Shown here piece by piece: positions 7,144 through 14,050 of a stretch of DNA of 15,840 nt. This DNA comes from an uncultured Acholeplasmatales bacterium (GTDB taxonomy: Bacteria > Bacillota_I > Bacilli_A > ML615J-28 > CAG-698), in the NCBI GenBank assembly GCA_937877075.1, contig CALEGD010000136.1:1-15840 (forward strand), read 5' to 3'. A program made the position numbers and the translations under genes. The notes beneath the pieces were generated by a model, which did no database searches, was not told where the DNA came from, and worked only from the letters and a program-made list of their open reading frames with translations. Each line of letters starts with the position of its first letter. The stretch's first letter is position 1.

Positions 7144-7172
7144 TTGGTAAAAAAAGGATAATATGATACAAT
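7144..7172 (+). promoter_or_regulatory. Promoter of the ABC transporter gene (repeat copy B)
   Basis: TTGGTA (7144-7149) and TACAAT (7167-7172) are separated by 17 bp, ahead of the ABC transporter start at 7236. The bases around it, from ATTTGG to TACAAT, closely match those at 5592-5620. Confidence 0.6.
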
Positions 7173-7235
7173 AAAAACAGAAAAACAAAGGGATAAGAAA
7201 AGAAATAACTGACAATCAAGTAGGGGTAATTGTAT

Positions 7236-9635
7236 ATGATAAAACTTAAAAACATAAATAAAGTATATGTATCTAAAAGCAAACAAAAAGTCAATGCACT
7301 TAAAAACATTAATCTTGAAATTGGAGATAAAGGGCTTGTTTTTATTCTCGGCAAGAGTGGCAGCGGTAAATCTACTTTGCTGAATATTTTTGGCGGATTA
7401 GATAGTGCCACAAGCGGAGAAGTTTTTGTTGATAACACAAGTTTTGCGAGTTTCAAGCAGTCCGACTTCGATAGCTATCGCAATCAGTATGTAGGATTTG
7501 TTTTTCAAGAATTCAATTTGCTAAATGATTTTGATGTCAGCGGAAATGTTTGCCTAGCATTGCAACTGTCTAAAGAAGTAAATATTCCCGATAAAGTTAC
7601 GAAAGCTCTACAAGCGGTTGAATTAACTACCGATTATCTGACAAGGAAAATAGACGAACTATCGGGCGGTGAGAAGCAGAGAATAGCAATTGCTAGAGCA
7701 ATAGTTAAAGATAGCCAAATGATACTTGCTGATGAGCCGACAGGAAATCTTGATAGCGTAACAAGTGCGAGTATTTGGAATATACTCAAAGAACTTTCAA
7801 AATCAAGACTCGTTATCGTGGTAACCCACGATAGAGAGAGTGCAGAAAAGTACGGTGACAGAATAATAGAAATTGCTGACGGTCAGATTATTGCCGATAA
7901 TTGGAAACAACCTATATCCTCATCGGAAAAACTGCCTTTTAAACCACAAAAACAAAGATTGTTGAATAAAGTTGTCCTTAAGATGGGTTCAAACAACTTA
8001 TTACAACGCAAAGTAAAAGCAATAAGTGTAATCTTATTGTCTATTTTTACTATTTTTGCACTAATGCTAACACAATTGACATTGACGTTTTCTGCAGAGA
8101 AATCAATTGCGAAATTTATTCGTGACAACGACATTGATTATATCACACTTACTCAAGGCAAATTGAGATATGGCAATGAGTTCGATCCTTATCAAATATT
8201 AAAACCGTCAACATTGAATTATATCTCAGATAATACTGCTTATATACAAAACGAATGTATAGAAAAAAAGCAGGATGTTTTGGATATGGGGCTAAATTTT
8301 ATAGGTGATGCTTTGGAGATAGATGATAATTCTTATTATCTTACTACGTCTGGACTTAAAGAAGCATATGAGAGCCGCTATAGTTTTGTAGAGATCGACG
8401 GTACTCAGGTTAAGCTAGTTAAGGAACAACATCCAATAGAATTTATTGTCGGAAAAAAAGTTGATATCGGCACTTTTGATTCAATGGAATACACTTTAGC
8501 CGGTGTTGTAGATATATCGAGTTGTAACCCTTTGATTTCCGATATTTTTCCGGATTATTTTTCAAAAGAGAATTTTGGTGAAAGGCGCGTTTACCCTCTG
8601 GCGCAAAATCAACATCCTGGCTATTCAGAGGTAATTATGCAATTTGGCGAGGTGAAGTATACAAAGCCGTTTGAAAGCGAAAAATCCCCTTCAGCGCTTA
8701 TTTATACTTCAGGTGAGGATTCTGGGAAAATATTGACAGAACACGGATTGCAAACAGGAAGCGATGTTGAACTTGCTGATGATGAAATTGTTCTCACCTA
8801 TGAATTGTATGCAGAACTATTTTCGGTAAGTCCAAAATGGTCTTATATTAGTACCGACTTAACAGAAGTAATAAGCACTCCAGAGCACATCGGACAGAGT
8901 TTTGACCTTAAATTTTTCGATTATGAAACTAGGGAGTTATTTGTAGATGTAGGGAGTCTAACAATTGTTGGTATTGCTTTTTCCTCAACAACAAGTGAGG
9001 ACCCTAATGATATGTTAAAATTCGCAACTAGCCAAAACATCAACAAAAAAATTGCGATTGCTCTAGATCATTATAATTACATTTTGGTGCATGTTTCAAG
9101 TATCGACAATTTAGAAAAGTTTTTGGTTAATTTTCGCCAAAAACACGAAGGCTATATTTTACACATAGGTGGAGATAAAAGTACCGAATATTCAAATGTT
9201 ATATACGGCTTTGAACAGGAACTTTGGATTTTTAAGTTTATATTCTCAGCTATAGCGATTATACTTTCTATCATTCTCTTATTGGTTGTAATCAACCTCA
9301 TTTCGTTTAGTATAACTAACCGTAAAAAAGAAATAGGAATACTCTCCGCCCTCGGAACGGGAAGCAAAGATATAATGAAGATGTTTATTATTGAAACTAT
9401 GATAATTTCTTGCCTAACATTCATTGTCAACCTGGTTTTAATAATTATAATCACGATTTCTTTCAATAATTTTTTTAGTAGCTTTTTTCTACTTTACGTG
9501 CCATTACTACGAGTTGACATATATGCTATTGTAACCTTAGTTCTCACTTCATTTGGCTTGTTATTAATCGCTGCGTTAATACCAATAAGAAAGATAATTA
9601 AACTAAAGCCAATTGATGCTATTAAAAATTTGTAG
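7236..9635 (+). CDS. ABC transporter, ATPase fused to a MacB/FtsX-type permease
   Basis: This 799-aa protein carries ATPase and permease in one chain. The ATPase (about 1-225) is of the LolD/MacB type: Walker A GKSGSGKST at 39-47, Q-loop Q91, signature LSGGEKQR at 142-149, Walker B ILADEP at 163-168 with E167, and H198. A first membrane helix lies at about 262-285, and a large extracytoplasmic domain at 286-665. Three C-terminal helices at about 667-692, 720-743 and 762-783 surround the FtsX motif EIGILSALG near 699-707. Such type VII transporters usually do mechanotransmission on peptides, lipoproteins or antibiotics outside the membrane. The substrate here is unknown. ATG 7236 is preferred over TTG 7230 because AGGGGT (7222-7227) is 8 nt from it. 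No two-component system lies next to it, unlike BceAB loci. Confidence 0.88.
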   Translation: MIKLKNINKVYVSKSKQKVNALKNINLEIGDKGLVFILGKSGSGKSTLLNIFGGLDSATSGEVFVDNTSFASFKQSDFDSYRNQYVGFVFQEFNLLNDFDVSGNVCLALQLSKEVNIPDKVTKALQAVELTTDYLTRKIDELSGGEKQRIAIARAIVKDSQMILADEPTGNLDSVTSASIWNILKELSKSRLVIVVTHDRESAEKYGDRIIEIADGQIIADNWKQPISSSEKLPFKPQKQRLLNKVVLKMGSNNLLQRKVKAISVILLSIFTIFALMLTQLTLTFSAEKSIAKFIRDNDIDYITLTQGKLRYGNEFDPYQILKPSTLNYISDNTAYIQNECIEKKQDVLDMGLNFIGDALEIDDNSYYLTTSGLKEAYESRYSFVEIDGTQVKLVKEQHPIEFIVGKKVDIGTFDSMEYTLAGVVDISSCNPLISDIFPDYFSKENFGERRVYPLAQNQHPGYSEVIMQFGEVKYTKPFESEKSPSALIYTSGEDSGKILTEHGLQTGSDVELADDEIVLTYELYAELFSVSPKWSYISTDLTEVISTPEHIGQSFDLKFFDYETRELFVDVGSLTIVGIAFSSTTSEDPNDMLKFATSQNINKKIAIALDHYNYILVHVSSIDNLEKFLVNFRQKHEGYILHIGGDKSTEYSNVIYGFEQELWIFKFIFSAIAIILSIILLLVVINLISFSITNRKKEIGILSALGTGSKDIMKMFIIETMIISCLTFIVNLVLIIIITISFNNFFSSFFLLYVPLLRVDIYAIVTLVLTSFGLLLIAALIPIRKIIKLKPIDAIKNL

Positions 9636-9735
9636 ATAAATGCAATTATGTATGAAATCAAAAAATGTGAGCATATTTAGAACTGTGTAAATGGAAATAA
9701 CCTTCAATATAAAAAATAAAGAGATGGAAACATAA

Positions 9736-9764
9736 AAAAACAGACTTTTGAACAGTCTGTTTTT
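9736..9764. terminator. Bidirectional terminator between ABC transporter and PII-like gene
   Basis: AAAAACAGACT (9736-9746) pairs with AGTCTGTTTTT (9754-9764) around a 7-nt loop. There are T runs on both strands, so it can end the plus-strand ABC transcript and the convergent minus-strand antiporter/PII transcript. Confidence 0.88.
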
Positions 9765-9782
9765 ATTACTATGTTAATCTCT

Positions 9783-10127
9783 TTACTTTTCATCAAAAAG
9801 ATAGATATTACCTACCGGAACGGTAAACATAAAACCGGATCCGGTTTTTCTTTCCGCTTCCATCAAATCCCTTATTTCCTCTACAACCTTTTCCACTAAT
9901 TCTGACTTTAGTACGGAAAAGATGGTTTTATTATAAGGATGGCTACCACGCAAGAGTGTCTTCAGGGAGCCAAACAGAGGGATATCTTGAATGTCACCAT
10001 TTACAATGGCACTTGCCATTCCCTGACTCTCAATAATGGTGGCACCTTTTATTTTGTGGCGAATGAAGATAGAAAGAATGTCTTCAAGATATTCTTTTTT
10101 ATTTAAGATAATAAATAAAGCAACCAT
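9783..10127 (-). CDS. PII-like signalling protein linked to a cation:proton antiporter
   Basis: This 114-aa protein has the size and strand pattern of the PII superfamily of trimeric small-molecule sensors. The first strand MVALFIIL is followed by a helix (about 11-24). GATIIESQGM at 28-37 matches the second strand of GlnB-type proteins. A T-loop-like region follows at about 40-66, then another strand/helix (68-92). A B-loop-like glycine segment TGSGFMFTVPV at 95-105 resembles the GDGKIFVLPV end of classical PII. The T-loop lacks the GlnB uridylylation tyrosine context. It is the second gene of an operon, 12 bp after the antiporter stop, with GGAAGGAG before its ATG. The likely role is to bind a nucleotide or other ligand and control the antiporter. 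This is inferred from context, and the ligand is unknown. Confidence 0.75.
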   Translation of the reverse strand: MVALFIILNKKEYLEDILSIFIRHKIKGATIIESQGMASAIVNGDIQDIPLFGSLKTLLRGSHPYNKTIFSVLKSELVEKVVEEIRDLMEAERKTGSGFMFTVPVGNIYLFDEK

Positions 10128-10139
10128 ATTTCTCCTTCC

Positions 10140-11378
10140 TTATTCAACTTGTAATTCTGTTGTTGTTGCGGGAGTACAATCTTCCCGATCTAATCCGTTT
10201 ACTTCCCCGGCAAGGGTGATTGCTGCTTTTCCGAAAACCGGTCCTAGGGTTTCATAAATCAAGACACTGAACATGATTATCGTGGTGATAATGGTGGCAT
10301 ATTCCGGAAGTTGTTGATGGACGATAACGGAAAGGCCGATTGAAATTCCTCCTTGAGGCATTAAACCAAGTCCCAGGTATCTCCTGGTAGCTTTATCTGC
10401 CTTAACGCTTTTAGCGCCGACCCAAGCTCCGAGGTATTTTCCAATACCGCGACAGAAGATATAAGCAATTCCGATTCCTCCAACTTTAAGAAGGATACTT
10501 AAGTCAAGTCCGGCCCCCGCTAAAGTGAAAAAGAGGATATAAAATGGGGTTGCTAGGTCATTGACGGAGTTAAAGACTTTGTTTGAACGAGGCATTAAGT
10601 TAACTAAAGTTGTTCCGATTACAATATTGGTTAAGAGTGCTGAAAAACCAAGGAGATTAGCGAGTCCAATTCCGAGAAATATCGCAATCAAAGATAAAAC
10701 TTGGAAATCATCTCTTAACTTTTGTTTTTTAGTTACGAAAGTAAGTAAAAGTCCGATGAGAAAACCCAAAGTAAGGGAACCAAATATCTCTTTTAACGGT
10801 CCTACTACCATCTGGGAAAGAGAGAAATCGGTCCCAGCTACATTTAACCTCGCAAGAGAAATTGCAATACCGAAGATTATTATACCAAAAATATCATCTA
10901 AAGCAACTACCGGCAGCAAGGTTTTGGTCATGGGACCATATGCCCGATACTGCCTCATTACCATTAGGGTTGCTGCCGGAGCGGTAGCTGCCGACATTGA
11001 AGCAATAACGATACTGAAAGCAAAATTTTGATTTAAGATAAAATACATTACAAGAAAAACAATAATAACTGCACCCAGAACTTCAGCTAAAGTAATGATA
11101 AAAACCTTTTTGCCGTATTTACGGATTTCGCTTACAACAAATTCGCTACCAATACTGAAAGCTATAAAGGACAGGGCAATTTCACTGATGAACGATAAAC
11201 TACTAAGATGGGCGCTATTTACCACCCCAAAGATTGACGGCCCCACAAACAAACCTCCAATTAGGTAACCAGAAACACTTGGTAGTTTTACTATTTTTGC
11301 CAATTTTCCAAAAACAAAGCCGACCGCTAAGAGGATGGCAACTTTTGTTAGAATATCCAGATAATTTCCTCCTATCAT
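10140..11378 (-). CDS. Cation:proton antiporter, CPA2 family, without RCK domain
   Basis: This is an integral membrane exchanger of K+ or Na+ for protons, 412 aa with about 12-13 helices. Family signatures are LPSVSGYLIGGLFVGP at 32-47 and the unwound-helix motif SAATAPAAT at 129-137. The ion-binding pair D161-D162 sits in VALDD; two aspartates are typical of electrogenic members. The protein ends about 35 residues after the last helix, so it lacks the TrkA-N/RCK domain that controls KefB/KefC-type proteins. The PII-like gene 12 bp downstream may replace it. The ATG at 11378 has no ribosome site before it. AGGAGG lies inside the frame at 11373-11368, so translation may begin at CTG 11360-11358, giving a 406-aa protein starting (M)DILTKVAILL. 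The gene is controlled by a c-di-AMP riboswitch. Confidence 0.9.
   Translation of the reverse strand: MIGGNYLDILTKVAILLAVGFVFGKLAKIVKLPSVSGYLIGGLFVGPSIFGVVNSAHLSSLSFISEIALSFIAFSIGSEFVVSEIRKYGKKVFIITLAEVLGAVIIVFLVMYFILNQNFAFSIVIASMSAATAPAATLMVMRQYRAYGPMTKTLLPVVALDDIFGIIIFGIAISLARLNVAGTDFSLSQMVVGPLKEIFGSLTLGFLIGLLLTFVTKKQKLRDDFQVLSLIAIFLGIGLANLLGFSALLTNIVIGTTLVNLMPRSNKVFNSVNDLATPFYILFFTLAGAGLDLSILLKVGGIGIAYIFCRGIGKYLGAWVGAKSVKADKATRRYLGLGLMPQGGISIGLSVIVHQQLPEYATIITTIIMFSVLIYETLGPVFGKAAITLAGEVNGLDREDCTPATTTELQVE
11368..11373 (-). promoter_or_regulatory. Shine-Dalgarno AGGAGG inside the annotated antiporter frame
   Basis: A perfect AGGAGG lies 2-7 nt after the in-frame ATG at 11378-11376 and 7 nt before an in-frame CTG at 11360-11358. 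This is the normal spacing for CTG and impossible for the ATG. No other Shine-Dalgarno is near, so it argues for a non-ATG start. Confidence 0.6.
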
Positions 11379-11408
11379 TAATATAATACATGACAGGTTA
11401 AGCGCAGT

Positions 11409-11448
11409 AAAAAAAGCGCATAACTGACCAATTGCCTGTCATACGCTT
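11409..11448 (-). terminator. Riboswitch expression platform: intrinsic terminator
   Basis: On the minus strand, AAGCGTATGAC (11448-11438) pairs with the 3' arm ending in GCGCTT, giving 11 bp with two G-T wobbles. Seven T follow (A run 11409-11415 on the plus strand). It lies between the aptamer and the antiporter gene and would stop transcription before the coding region. Confidence 0.85.
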
Positions 11449-11556
11449 GGTAAACTCCTATGAGGTTAGCTGACGGATTAGGACGACCAAGTTGCCCTTC
11501 TTCAAGTTTGAAGATTCACCCCAAGAATGGGTCCCCCACTTCGAAAATTCGGAGAT
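11440..11556 (-). ncRNA. c-di-AMP riboswitch (ydaO/yuaA type)
   Basis: On the minus strand the RNA carries, in order, the conserved blocks of the ydaO-yuaA class: GGGGGACCCA (11537-11528), TTGGGGTGAATCT, a hairpin CTTCAA..TTGAAG, AGGGCAAC and CCGTCAGCTAACCTC. The class binds cyclic di-AMP and in studied cases lowers expression when the ligand is bound. A terminator follows at once. CTTGGT in the aptamer (11491-11486) is complementary to ACCAAG (11451-11446), which overlaps the terminator's 5' arm, so an antiterminator pairing is possible. Edges are approximate. Confidence 0.93.
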
Positions 11557-11566
11557 ATCATATAAT

Positions 11567-11595
11567 ATTATACTAAATTTATATGGTAAAGTCAA
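11567..11595 (-). promoter_or_regulatory. Promoter of the riboswitch-antiporter-PII operon
   Basis: On the minus strand TTGACT (11595-11590) and a perfect TATAAT (11572-11567) are separated by 17 bp. Transcription would begin near 11560, just before the first paired bases of the riboswitch. This gives a leader of about 180 nt. Confidence 0.85.
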
Positions 11596-11647
11596 AGTAA
11601 TTATGCTTGGAAACGTTTTAGAGAGAAAGTAAAAGAATAATGAAAGG

Positions 11648-11676
11648 TTGACGAATTAGAGAGCCTGGTGTAAAAT
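11648..11676 (+). promoter_or_regulatory. Promoter of the PIG-L deacetylase gene
   Basis: TTGACG (11648-11653) and TAAAAT (11671-11676) are 17 bp apart, 27 bp ahead of the start codon. It is divergent from the riboswitch promoter at 11567-11595. Confidence 0.6.
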
Positions 11677-11702
11677 TAAAACAGAAATGAAAGGAGAAAA
11701 AT

Positions 11703-12451
11703 ATGAACTTAGAAATATTGATGAAAATTGCCCCCCTACCAGATTATAAGCAGATAAAATATGCTTTATTTATTGGTCCCCATCCTGATGATATTGAGAT
11801 CGGATGTGGAGCTACTGTTAAAAAACTTGTCAACCAGGGAACAGAAGTTTATTTTTTGATTACTACTGACGGCGGCGCCGGAAGTAAGGATCCGGAAATG
11901 ACTTCGGAAAAACTGGCTTTAATCAGAAAAGAGGAAGCCAAAGCTGCTGGTAAATTTTTAGGAATCAAAGAAGTAGAAGTCCTCTCCTTTCCGGACGGTG
12001 GGATTTATAATTTAGAAGAGTTAATTACCGAGATAGTTCAAAGAATAATCAAAATTAAACCAGATGCCGTTTTTGCACCTGATCCCATCCGGATCATTTA
12101 AAAACCGCAGAAGCGGCAAGGAGGGCAATACCGATCGCACAGTACCGTTTATCTGTTCTCCGTAGGGGATTAATACTTAAAAAAACTGTGATTTTACCCA
12201 CCAATATCAGCCTCTTTTATTATTTTTCTCATCGACCGAATATAATTATTCCTATTTGTAAAGAAGAGCTGGAGGCCAAATTCGCCTCGATTAAATACCA
12301 TAAAAGCCAGATGGATACAGCATTTGAAGGTGTTTTTCTCTATCTTGATTACAAAGCAAAAAGTTTCGGAAAGCAAGTTAACTCTGAATTTGGGGAAGGC
12401 TTTTATGCACTTGGGCCTCTTCATCAACATTGCTTTACGGAAAATATCTAA
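11703..12451 (+). pseudogene. PIG-L/LmbE-family deacetylase, broken by a frameshift
   Basis: PIG-L enzymes are zinc-dependent N-deacetylases acting on N-acetylglucosamine-type substrates, including bacillithiol precursors in Bacillota. The first part shows the metal motif GPHPDD at 25-30 (H27, D30), then EIGCGAT, TTDGGAG and PDAVFAPDP. The frame then ends at 12101. The sequence downstream continues the protein in another frame, beginning HPDHLKTAEAARRAI at 12086, which is the second metal/catalytic motif, and running to HQHCFTENI and a stop at 12449-12451. The shift lies at about 12084-12086. The family usually has a few more residues between PDP and HPDH, so a small deletion of 3n+1 bases fits better than a single lost base. 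AAGGAG at 11691-11696 is a good ribosome site. A sequencing error cannot be excluded. The exact substrate is unknown. Confidence 0.85.
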
Positions 12452-12472
12452 GATTTTTAAGAATAAACTAAT

Positions 12473-12498
12473 ACCGGTTTTAAATCCGGTTTTGTTTT
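12473..12498 (+). terminator. Terminator after the PIG-L gene
   Basis: ACCGG (12473-12477) and CCGGT (12486-12490) pair around an 8-nt loop, with TTTGTTTT after it. The stem is short. Confidence 0.6.
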
Positions 12499-12523
12499 GC
12501 TTTATTAATTTTCAAAAAAGTAT

Positions 12524-12529
12524 TATAAT
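12524..12529 (+). promoter_or_regulatory. Likely -10 box of the pncB promoter
   Basis: TATAAT lies 31 bp ahead of the chosen pncB start. The bases 17 bp upstream (TTTATT, 12501-12506) are a poor -35 box. Confidence 0.35.
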
Positions 12530-12559
12530 ATAAATAGAATTGAAGAAATGGGTGATGAA

Positions 12560-14005
12560 ATGAATAATATTAATTATACTTTGATGTGCGACTTTTATGA
12601 AATTACTATGGGTAATGGTTATTTTGTTCAGGGATTAAAAGATAAGATTTGTTATTATGATGTGTTTTTCCGAACCGTACCCGATAACGGCGGTTTCGCC
12701 ATTGCTTGTGGTTTAGAACAGGTTATTGAATATATTAAGAATCTCCATTTCTCAAATGAAGATATTAAATATTTGGAAGAAAAAAAGATTTTCGCAAAAG
12801 AGTTTTTAGAATATCTGGAGGATTTCCGTTTTACCGGAGATATCTATGCGGTTCCGGAAGGAACGGTTATTTTTCCGAATGAACCGATTCTGACGGTTCG
12901 TGCCAAAGCGATTGAGGCTCAGTTTATTGAAACCTATGTTCTGGCAACATTAAACCATCAAAGTTTGATTGCCACCAAATCGCAAAGAGTGGTTCGTGCG
13001 GCTCAAGGAAGGGCGGTTTCCGAATTCGGTGCCAGACGTGCCCACGGAGCGGAAGCCGCTACCCTTGGTGCGCGTGCCGCCTATATTGCCGGAGTTAACG
13101 GAACTTCCAATACTTTGACCGATCGGCTTTTCCATGCTCCTGCGACCGGAACAATGGCCCATTCTTGGGTTCAAATGTTTCCCACCGAACTTGAAGCCTT
13201 TAAAAAATATTGTGAAGTATATCCGGGAAGTGCCCTTTTACTTGTTGATACTTATAATGTTTTAAAAAGTGGAATTCCCAATGCCATTAAAGCTTTTGAT
13301 GAAGTTTTAAAACCACTTGGGAGGCGTCCGCTCGGAATCAGACTTGATTCCGGAGATATCGCCTATCAGTCCAAGAAAGCACGAAAGATGCTTGATGAAG
13401 CCGGTTATCCTGATTGTAAGATTTTTGCTTCTAATTCACTTGATGAAAATCTGATCCGCGGTTTAATTCATCAAGGTGCGAAAATCGATGCTTTCGGTGT
13501 CGGAGAAAGACTGATTACGGCAAAAAGCAGTCCTGTTTTTGACGGAGTTTATAAGCTTACTGCAGTTGAAGAAGAAGATCGAATCATTCCGAGAATTAAA
13601 ATCAGCGAAAATATTGCCAAGATCACCACTCCCGGCTTTAAGAAACTTTACCGCTTATATAATGGTGAGAACGGGAAAGCGGAAGCTGATCTCTTAACCT
13701 TATATGATGAAATCGTCAATGAAAACGAACCCTATGAATTATTTGATCCCAATGCTACTTGGAAACGAAAAACTCTGACAAACTTTAAAAAGAGAGAGTT
13801 GCAGGTTCCAATCTTTAAAGATGGGAAATTGGTTTATAAACTTCCTGACTTAGAAGAAATCAGAGCTTATTGCAAAGCTGAGGTCGCAACTCTTTGGGAT
13901 GAAGTGACCCGTTTTGAGAATCCTCATAATTATTACGTCGATCTGTCACAGAAACTCTGGGATATGAAAGATGAACTTTTAAAAGAACATTCGAATTTAA
14001 TCTAA
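12560..14005 (+). CDS. pncB: Nicotinate phosphoribosyltransferase
   Basis: This enzyme converts nicotinate, PRPP and ATP to nicotinate mononucleotide, the entry step of NAD salvage. The 481-aa length fits the Gram-positive type (about 480-490). The N-terminus YTLMCDFYEITMGNGYF is typical. RAHGAEAATLGARAAYIAG near 160-178 and the block around H201 (GTMAHSWVQ) follow; this is the histidine that is transiently phosphorylated by ATP. DTYNVLKSGIPNA and LDSGDIAYQSKKAR supply phosphoribosyl-binding residues, and FGVGERL is also conserved. I chose ATG 12560 because GGGTGAT (12550-12556) is a good ribosome site for it and the family starts here. An in-frame ATG at 12548 would add four residues (MGDE). 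It is a single-gene unit between terminators. Confidence 0.95.
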   Translation: MNNINYTLMCDFYEITMGNGYFVQGLKDKICYYDVFFRTVPDNGGFAIACGLEQVIEYIKNLHFSNEDIKYLEEKKIFAKEFLEYLEDFRFTGDIYAVPEGTVIFPNEPILTVRAKAIEAQFIETYVLATLNHQSLIATKSQRVVRAAQGRAVSEFGARRAHGAEAATLGARAAYIAGVNGTSNTLTDRLFHAPATGTMAHSWVQMFPTELEAFKKYCEVYPGSALLLVDTYNVLKSGIPNAIKAFDEVLKPLGRRPLGIRLDSGDIAYQSKKARKMLDEAGYPDCKIFASNSLDENLIRGLIHQGAKIDAFGVGERLITAKSSPVFDGVYKLTAVEEEDRIIPRIKISENIAKITTPGFKKLYRLYNGENGKAEADLLTLYDEIVNENEPYELFDPNATWKRKTLTNFKKRELQVPIFKDGKLVYKLPDLEEIRAYCKAEVATLWDEVTRFENPHNYYVDLSQKLWDMKDELLKEHSNLI

Positions 14006-14024
14006 GAGGTGAAAACCTCTTTTT
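14004..14024 (+). terminator. Terminator of pncB, overlapping its stop codon
   Basis: AAGAGGT (14004-14010) pairs with ACCTCTT (14015-14021) around a GAAA tetraloop, with T to 14024. The stem begins inside the TAA stop. Confidence 0.85.
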
Positions 14025-14027
14025 ATT

Positions 14028-14050
14028 AAAAAAAGCGGTCTTAACCGCTT
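14028..14050 (-). terminator. Terminator of purA (minus strand), overlapping its stop codon
   Basis: On the minus strand AAGCGGT (14050-14044) pairs with ACCGCTT (14039-14033) around a 4-nt loop and is followed by T (A run 14028-14034 on the plus strand). It stands back to back with the pncB terminator, so the convergent genes are insulated within 50 bp. Confidence 0.85.

Larger units (their letters stand above)
6595..7235. other. Gene-poor stretch with short open frames, 641 bp
   Basis: No frame here has both a ribosome site and a recognisable product. Seen are: a 29-codon hydrophobic frame at 6662-6751; an 86-codon AT-biased frame at 6738-6998; a 46-codon stretch without start at 6782-6922 that reads more like protein (KWSSHVQYKYNLLDKIIKKV) than the overlapping frame; and a 34-codon frame at 7004-7108. 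An 18-bp hairpin occupies 6968-7013. An 11-bp inverted repeat, TTTTTCATCCT (7024-7034) and AGGATGAAAAA (7107-7117), encloses 72 bp. This may be the decayed remains of one or more genes. Confidence 0.5.

Noticed and set aside
7236..9635. BceAB-type antibiotic-resistance transporter
   Set aside because: BceB-type permeases are separate proteins with ten helices and usually sit beside a two-component system. This protein is a one-chain ATPase with four helices and has no such neighbour.
10561..11031. 156-codon plus-strand frame opposite the antiporter
   Set aside because: It is the complement of a well-supported membrane protein gene and has no family signature.
12082..12105. Programmed ribosomal frameshift in the PIG-L gene
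   Set aside because: No slippery heptamer lies before the break. The A run near 12101 comes at or after the stop, and residues normally present between the motifs are missing, so mutation or sequencing error is likelier.
12324..12533. 69-codon plus-strand frame in the 3' part of the PIG-L gene
   Set aside because: It overlaps the continuation frame of the deacetylase, which carries the conserved residues, and runs through the terminator.
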